DNA from: Bacteroidota bacterium
GTDB lineage: Bacteria; Bacteroidota; Bacteroidia; Chitinophagales; Chitinophagaceae
Direction: 5' to 3'
DNA length: 64,000 nt
Assembly: GCA_018267915.1 (NCBI GenBank)
Contig: JAFDXN010000060.1
Location: 434,001-498,000 of the forward strand
Shown here: one piece after another, positions 59,836 through 64,000 of the stretch
How positions within the stretch are numbered: position 1 is the stretch's first letter
Layout: each line of letters opens with the position of its first letter
Program-made: the position numbers and the translations under genes
The notes under the pieces: generated by a model
Database searches by the model: none
What the model saw: only the letters and a program-made list of their open reading frames with translations
What the model was told of the DNA's origin: nothing

Positions 59836-60216
59836 TTATTTCTTCGGTGCTTTCTTCTTACCTGCAACTGTCTTACGCTTACCTTTACGGGTACGGCTGT
59901 TAGTACGTGTGCGCTGACCGCGAAGGGGCAAACCCTTACGGTGACGCAGGCCACGGTAACAAGCGATATCCATGAGGCGCTTAATGTTCATTTGCACTTC
60001 AGAACGCAATTGGCCTTCTACCTTAAACTCGTTGGTGATGATATTACGGATGGCAGCTTGCTCTTCATCATTCCAATCACTAGCTTTTTTATCGAAATCG
60101 ATACCTGCTTTTGAAAGGATGTACTGGGCAGTGCTCTGGCCAATACCATAGATGTAGGTAAGCGCTATCTCACCACGTTTGTTTTTCGGAAGGTCAATAC
60201 CAGCTATACGAGCCAT
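59836..60216 (-). CDS. rpsM: 30S ribosomal protein S13
   Basis: 126 residues. MARIAGIDLPKNKRGEIALTYIYGIG start, GLRHRKGLPLRGQRTRTNSR near the end and a lysine-rich C-terminus. It lies at the head of the 30S subunit and contacts the P-site tRNA. Follows rpmJ by 37 bp. Confidence 0.98.
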   Translation of the reverse strand: MARIAGIDLPKNKRGEIALTYIYGIGQSTAQYILSKAGIDFDKKASDWNDEEQAAIRNIITNEFKVEGQLRSEVQMNIKRLMDIACYRGLRHRKGLPLRGQRTRTNSRTRKGKRKTVAGKKKAPKK

Positions 60217-60253
60217 TAATACTGATTATTTAAATTTAAAGTTTACTAATTTA

Positions 60254-60370
60254 TTATCCCTGGCGTTGTTTAAAGCGAGGATTCTTCTTGTTGATGATAT
60301 ACAGTCGGCCCTTGCGACGTACTATCTTACAATCGGCGCTGCGCTTCTTGATAGATGCTCTAACCTTCAT
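60254..60370 (-). CDS. rpmJ: 50S ribosomal protein L36
   Basis: 38 residues, MKVRASIKKRSADCKIVRRK then GRLYIINKKNPRFKQRQG. The cysteine at position 14 is kept, but the usual second to fourth zinc ligands (Cys, Cys, His) are absent, so this is the zinc-free form. It lies between infA (21 bp) and rpsM. Confidence 0.97.
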   Translation of the reverse strand: MKVRASIKKRSADCKIVRRKGRLYIINKKNPRFKQRQG

Positions 60371-60391
60371 GATTCTTTTATTTTCTAATTA

Positions 60392-60610
60392 CTATTTATA
60401 ACGATAAATAATACGGCCACGACTTAAATCATAGGGACTCATTTCAACTCCTACTTTATCGCCCGGCAGGATGCGGATGTAGTGCATACGCATCTTCCCT
60501 GATATTGTTGCCAGAATTTCGTGCCCATTTTCAAGGCGAACACGAAACATGGCATTTGATAAAGCTTCAACGATCGTCCCGTCTTGCTTGATTAAAGACT
60601 GCTTAGCCAT
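60392..60610 (-). CDS. infA: Translation initiation factor IF-1
   Basis: 72 residues, standard length: an S1-type OB-fold with GTIVEALSNAMFRVRLENG and ISGKMRMHYIRILPGDKV. It occupies the A site during initiation. First gene of the cluster, with a TACCTTTG -7 element (60625-60632). secY and map, which usually precede infA in Bacteroidota, are not here. Confidence 0.98.
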   Translation of the reverse strand: MAKQSLIKQDGTIVEALSNAMFRVRLENGHEILATISGKMRMHYIRILPGDKVGVEMSPYDLSRGRIIYRYK

Positions 60611-60624
60611 ATTAAAAAGGACTG

Positions 60625-60632
60625 CAAAGGTA
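60625..60632 (-). promoter_or_regulatory. -7 promoter element of the infA-rplQ operon
   Basis: Minus-strand TACCTTTG, exact TAnnTTTG match, 14 bp before the infA ATG, showing that infA begins a transcription unit here. Confidence 0.55.
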
Positions 60633-60775
60633 ATGAAAATATTTATTCCTGAAAACTTTTCAGAAAAATAAAAGACGAAGGTTTTGGGAGGGGAATATTA
60701 AAAAAACAGGAATCACATTATCATTATTTGTGATCCCTGTTTTAAAAAGGAGAAATTAAACTTTTTTATAAACAT

Positions 60776-61357
60776 TTACCCCAATACTTCGGCCTTCACT
60801 AAAGTACGGGCCCAATCGAGCAGGGAACTGTACTGGTTGTCGATGAGGTCGTGTGGCAGGCTAAATGGCTCATGCTTGGTGGTAAGGAATACCGTGTGCA
60901 TGGCAAGCCTTTTGCCAAACTCCATGTCGCTGAGGCTGTTACCCACGATGACACTCTTTTTGAAATCGATCTCCGGGAAGTCTTCCTTTGCCTGAATTGC
61001 CATGCCGGTGTTGGGCTTGCGGTTGTGATCATCGTCGGATACGGCTGTGCAGGAGTATATTTTATCGATCCTGCCCCCACCGGCTATGATCTGGGCTGTC
61101 ATATTATTGCTGATCTCCCGAAGGGAATCGACCGTCATAATGCCGCGGCCAACGCCACGCTGATTGGTTACAACTACGATGCTGCCGAAAATCTCGTTCA
61201 GTATCTGTAATGCTTCTATGGCTCCTTCGCTAAAGGTGAATTCGTCCCAGGTCGTAATGTATGAGCCTACTGTTTCTACGTTTATTACTCCGTCCCTGTC
61301 AAGGAATAATGTCCAGCTTTTGTCTACTTGTCCTTCCAACTTATTAAAAGGGTTCAT
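60776..61357 (-). CDS. HAD-IIIA phosphatase, GmhB-like
   Basis: 193 residues. HAD motif I LFLDRDGVIN, motif II VVVTNQRGVGRG, lysine motif RKPNTGM and motif IV VGNSLSDMEFGKR. It fits the histidinol-phosphatase/GmhB group that removes the 7-phosphate from D-glycero-manno-heptose 1,7-bisphosphate. The zinc loop of classical GmhB (four Cys/His before RKP) is shortened to CTAVSDDDHNRKP. It starts 5 bp after the phosphoheptose isomerase gene, which supports a heptose role. Confidence 0.85.
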   Translation of the reverse strand: MNPFNKLEGQVDKSWTLFLDRDGVINVETVGSYITTWDEFTFSEGAIEALQILNEIFGSIVVVTNQRGVGRGIMTVDSLREISNNMTAQIIAGGGRIDKIYSCTAVSDDDHNRKPNTGMAIQAKEDFPEIDFKKSVIVGNSLSDMEFGKRLAMHTVFLTTKHEPFSLPHDLIDNQYSSLLDWARTLVKAEVLG

Positions 61358-61362
61358 TTTCT

Positions 61363-61950
61363 TCAGTTCTTGCTGTGATCAAATAATTGTTCTTCTACCA
61401 ACTGGCAAATAATATGCCCTATCGTTATATGCGTTTCCTGTATCCTCGGCGTATCGGAACTAGGTACGTTTACCAGGTAATCCGACAGTGCCTTCATCTT
61501 TCCGCCTGTCTCTCCAGTAAGAGATACATTAATCATACCAATTTTTTTCGCTTCTTCCTGCGCTTTGATAATATTAACAGAATTGCCCGAGGTGCTCAAT
61601 CCTACTAGTACATCGCCAGGTTTTCCTACTCCCTTTATTATTCTACTATAGACGTATTCGTAGCCATAATCGTTTGCTACTGCGGTTATATACGAAGTAT
61701 TGCAATGAAGGGCTTCAGATGGCAGCGGATTCCTGTCGCTGTAAAAGCGCCCACTGAACTCGGCAGCCAGGTGCTGCGCATCGGCGGCGCTGCCGCCATT
61801 GCCACAGAAGAGTACTTTGTTGCCGTTTTTAAACGCCTGAACGATGATACCTGTTATCTCCTCAATCGTCTTCAATAATCCTTCGTTTGCAATAACTTTT
61901 TGCTTGGTATCGATGGATGCTAGTAGAATGTTTTTGATTTGCTGTTGCAT
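61363..61950 (-). CDS. gmhA: Phosphoheptose isomerase (SIS domain)
   Basis: 195 residues, single SIS domain: GNKVLFCGNGGSAADAQHLAAEFSGRF in parts, LSTSGNSVNIIKA and the C-terminal QETHITIGHIICQLVE with the catalytic Glu and His. It converts sedoheptulose 7-phosphate to heptose 7-phosphate, the first step of ADP-heptose synthesis for lipopolysaccharide or S-layer glycans. Forms a two-gene operon with the phosphatase. TATTTTTG (61961-61968) is a likely -7 element. Confidence 0.92.
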   Translation of the reverse strand: MQQQIKNILLASIDTKQKVIANEGLLKTIEEITGIIVQAFKNGNKVLFCGNGGSAADAQHLAAEFSGRFYSDRNPLPSEALHCNTSYITAVANDYGYEYVYSRIIKGVGKPGDVLVGLSTSGNSVNIIKAQEEAKKIGMINVSLTGETGGKMKALSDYLVNVPSSDTPRIQETHITIGHIICQLVEEQLFDHSKN

Positions 61951-61960
61951 AGTAGTTGCT

Positions 61961-61968
61961 CAAAAATA
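61961..61968 (-). promoter_or_regulatory. -7 promoter element of gmhA
   Basis: Minus-strand TATTTTTG, exact TAnnTTTG match, 10 bp before the ATG; it directly follows the hairpin at 61971-61999, sharing its T-rich tail. Confidence 0.45.
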
Positions 61969-61970
61969 CA

Positions 61971-61999
61971 ACAGCGTACGTAAAAAACTCGTACGCTGT
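61971..61999 (-). terminator. Hairpin terminator between queA and gmhA
   Basis: ACAGCGTACG, 9-nt loop, CGTACGCTGT: perfect 10-bp stem, then TGTATTTTTG on the minus strand. About 40 bp after the queA stop. Confidence 0.65.
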
Positions 62000-62040
62000 A
62001 ATAACGTTATGCTATGTGTGGATATTGTGTTAGATTAAAT

Positions 62041-63090
62041 CTATAATATAAGCATGGCATCGCCGTAACTGAAGAAGCGATATTTTTCTTTGATCGCTGT
62101 CTGGTAAGCGTGCATGGTGAGATCGTAGCCGGCAAAAGCGCAGACCATAATAAGCAGGCTTGTTTTAGGCAGATGGAAATTGGTAACTAGCGAATTGGCA
62201 ATAGAGAACTCGTATGGAGGATGGATGAACAGATTGGTCCAGCCTTCTTCTGCTTTCAGCAAGCCCTGAGCAGTTACCGAGCTTTCTACAGCACGCATGG
62301 TAGTGGTGCCGATGGAGCAGATATTGCGGTGTTCAGCCTTTGCTTTATTTACCACGCCTGCAGCGTATTCGTCTACCCTAAAATATTCTGCATCCATTTT
62401 GTGCTTCGACAGGTCTTCCACTTCAATGGGGCGGAAGGTGCCGAGGCCAGTGTGCAGGGTGATCTCCGCAAAGCGCACACCTACAATTTCCAGCCTTTTG
62501 ATGAGCTCGCGGCTGAAGTGAAGACCGGCAGTGGGGGCAGCTACGGCTCCTTCGTGCTTAGCGTATACCGTCTGGTAGCGTTCTTTGTCGTCTTCTTCGG
62601 GTTTGCGTTTGATGTATTTGGGCAACGGTGTCTCACCGAGGGTCTCTAGCATGGCGCGAAATGCATTGTCGTCGCCATCGAACAGGAAACGGATTGTACG
62701 GCCACGAGATGTGGTATTGTCGATCACTTCCGCGATCAGTTCGTCGTTATCGCCAAAATAAAGCTTGTTACCTACGCGTATCTTACGGGCGGGGTCTACG
62801 ATAACGTCCCACAGGCGATTAGGCTTATTCAGCTCGCGGAGGAGGAAAACCTCGATCTTGGCGCCTGTCTTCTCCTTTCGGCCATAGAGGCGGGCTGGGA
62901 ATACTTTGGTGTTGTTGACCACCATTACGTCCTTATCATGGAAAAAGCCCAGGATATCTTTAAATGTTTTATGTTCTATTTTTCCGCTGTCGCGATGCAC
63001 AACCATCAGGCGGCTTTCTTCACGTGTTTTTGCGGGGTGTTGCGCTATTAGATTTAATGGGAGGTCGAATTTGAATTGCGACAACTTCAT
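62041..63090 (-). CDS. queA: tRNA S-adenosylmethionine ribosyltransferase-isomerase (queuosine)
   Basis: 349 residues, standard. Start MKLSQFKFDLPLNLIAQHP, middle GAVAAPTAGLHFS, HTGLGTFRPIEVEDLSKHKM (20 residues) and end LLIMVCAFAGYDL. It transfers the ribosyl part of SAM to preQ1 in tRNA to make epoxyqueuosine. A TAACTTTG -7 element (63117-63124) precedes it. Confidence 0.98.
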   Translation of the reverse strand: MKLSQFKFDLPLNLIAQHPAKTREESRLMVVHRDSGKIEHKTFKDILGFFHDKDVMVVNNTKVFPARLYGRKEKTGAKIEVFLLRELNKPNRLWDVIVDPARKIRVGNKLYFGDNDELIAEVIDNTTSRGRTIRFLFDGDDNAFRAMLETLGETPLPKYIKRKPEEDDKERYQTVYAKHEGAVAAPTAGLHFSRELIKRLEIVGVRFAEITLHTGLGTFRPIEVEDLSKHKMDAEYFRVDEYAAGVVNKAKAEHRNICSIGTTTMRAVESSVTAQGLLKAEEGWTNLFIHPPYEFSIANSLVTNFHLPKTSLLIMVCAFAGYDLTMHAYQTAIKEKYRFFSYGDAMLIL

Positions 63091-63116
63091 ATTTGGAAGT
63101 GTTGTTTAAAAGTGTG

Positions 63117-63124
63117 CAAAGTTA
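63117..63124 (-). promoter_or_regulatory. -7 promoter element of queA
   Basis: Minus-strand TAACTTTG, exact TAnnTTTG match, 26 bp before the ATG. Confidence 0.5.
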
Positions 63125-63173
63125 CATAAAAATATGTTATTTGGTATGGAACCTGCAATATCGGGAACTGCTT

Positions 63174-63210
63174 TAAAAAAAAGCAGCTTGCCCCGTGAAA
63201 GGCAAGCTGC
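63174..63210 (-). terminator. Terminator after the right-edge T9SS gene
   Basis: GCAGCTTGCC-CCGTGAAA-GGCAAGCTGC (perfect 10-bp stem), followed on the minus strand by a run of eight T. 19 bp after the stop codon. Confidence 0.9.
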
Positions 63211-63229
63211 AAGAATTTTACGTATTCGC

Positions 63230-64000
63230 CTAGTGGCTGATAACTATCTTATCGGTCGATATTTTATCACCGTTCTGTATTAAAACCTGGTAAACGCCCT
63301 GGGCCAGGTCGCTTACGTTAGTCTGTACCGTATTGCTGCCGGAAACACGACCCGCCGGCACCAGGGTGCGCACCATTTTGCCGGTCATATCATACAATTC
63401 CACTTTAAGTGTGTTCTCTGTAGTGAATGAGTATCCGACATTTATCACGTTGCTCGCGGGGTTGGGGTACAGGCTAACGGTATTGTAGCTGCCCGGTACA
63501 TTGCTAACTGCAAGGTTAAAGAGGATATGGAAAGTATCTGCATTGGATGTACCGCCGCCTAATGTAGGTGGCGTAACAACCGTTACCGGCACATTGCCAT
63601 AAGCGGCGATCATAGGTGCTGTAACAGGTGCGGAAAGCTGTGTGCCACTTATAAAGGTTGTGGTTAGAGGTGTCGCGTCCCAATAAACCGTAGAAGTATT
63701 TACGAAGTTATAGCCGTTGACAAGCAGGGCAAATGCCGGATCGCCCGCATGCGCGCTGTTGGGGCTGAGCGAGGTGATAACCGGTGCTACAGTACGGAAC
63801 TCGCCGTCGAAATATTGGGTGCCGGGACCACCAGCCTTTGTCCATGTAAATGCCGCCTGGTTGAAGGCGGGGTCGATTGCCAGACTTGGGAAAGGATGGG
63901 TAAGCGGAACGGAGTCATCCGCATAGTTAGCCCTTATAGTAGCCCAGGTGCCTGGGGCAGCAAGGTTCCAGCCGTTCACCTTATAGGGCAGCAAATGAAG
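63230..64000 (-). CDS. T9SS-secreted protein with IPT/TIG-like domain, 5' end missing
   Basis: The frame is open at the right edge (reads LHLLPYK before the first possible start), so the N-terminus is outside the window. About 256 residues remain. They contain an IPT/TIG-like immunoglobulin domain (ITSLSPNSAHAGDPAFALLV, GYNFVNTSTVYWDATPL) and a T9SS type A sorting domain in the last 80 residues (SLYPNPASNVINVGY, YDMTGKMVRTL, VYQVLIQNGDKISTDKIVISH in parts). Surface or secreted protein of unknown function. Confidence 0.85.
   Translation of the reverse strand, partial: LHLLPYKVNGWNLAAPGTWATIRANYADDSVPLTHPFPSLAIDPAFNQAAFTWTKAGGPGTQYFDGEFRTVAPVITSLSPNSAHAGDPAFALLVNGYNFVNTSTVYWDATPLTTTFISGTQLSAPVTAPMIAAYGNVPVTVVTPPTLGGGTSNADTFHILFNLAVSNVPGSYNTVSLYPNPASNVINVGYSFTTENTLKVELYDMTGKMVRTLVPAGRVSGSNTVQTNVSDLAQGVYQVLIQNGDKISTDKIVISH

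Overview
The window reads as chromosomal DNA of a Bacteroidota bacterium, probably of the Chitinophagales/Sphingobacteriales type. The evidence is four large secreted proteins ending in type IX secretion (T9SS) sorting domains, a TamB-like protein, DUF5686 and PorT-like outer-membrane proteins, almost no Shine-Dalgarno sequences, and many promoters of the Bacteroidota form TTG/TTTG-N17-21-TAnnTTTG. Family-level placement is a guess. Both edges cut through T9SS cargo genes.

Layout. 1-5.1 kb: 3' end of a T9SS protein, then lepA. 5.2-9.1 kb: an AT-rich accessory segment with a HEPN-like gene, a DUF2971 gene, a repeat-dense non-coding stretch and a terminase-small-subunit-like gene that carries palindromic repeats in frame. 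9.1-16.6 kb: TlpA-like thioredoxin, PhnP-like hydrolase, PorT-like barrel, amine oxidase, a divergent control region with four phased repeats and a 25-codon mini-gene, a LytS/LytR-type two-component pair, a ChaN-like protein and CcmB. 16.7-21 kb: three tRNA genes (Gly-GCC, Leu-TAA, Gly-CCC), TspO, an SDR enzyme, a cysteine-rich copper-storage-like protein, a rhomboid protease and a universal stress protein. 21.2-25.9 kb: two tandem paralogous M43-like metalloproteases with T9SS tails. 26-33.4 kb: FtsE and a surface-glycan cluster of four glycosyltransferases and a formyltransferase, with ribBA inside it. 33.4-43.1 kb: a TamB-like protein and a six-gene stressosome operon (RsbR, RsbS, RsbT, an RsbT-PP2C fusion, a hybrid RsbT-like/PAS histidine kinase, a response regulator). 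43.4-56.7 kb: small secreted proteins, prolyl oligopeptidase, an AsmA-like protein, aspS, a DUF5686 protein, a cytochrome-like lipoprotein and a T9SS type B protein. 56.8-60.6 kb: infA-rpmJ-rpsM-rpsK-rpsD-rpoA-rplQ. 60.8-64 kb: gmhB-like and gmhA (heptose pathway), queA and another T9SS protein.

Most notable: (i) a mini-gene with its own promoter and terminator just upstream of a LytTR two-component operon, with four LytTR-like sites spaced 20-21 bp in front of it; (ii) a stressosome operon whose likely output is a two-component pair rather than a sigma factor, with three RsbT-like ATPase domains in consecutive genes; (iii) a HEPN + DUF2971 gene pair that looks like an uncharacterised defence-type cassette; (iv) structured repeats inserted in frame in a coding gene, with compensatory stem changes between copies; (v) a TamB-like gene whose membrane anchor is encoded only if translation starts at CTG.
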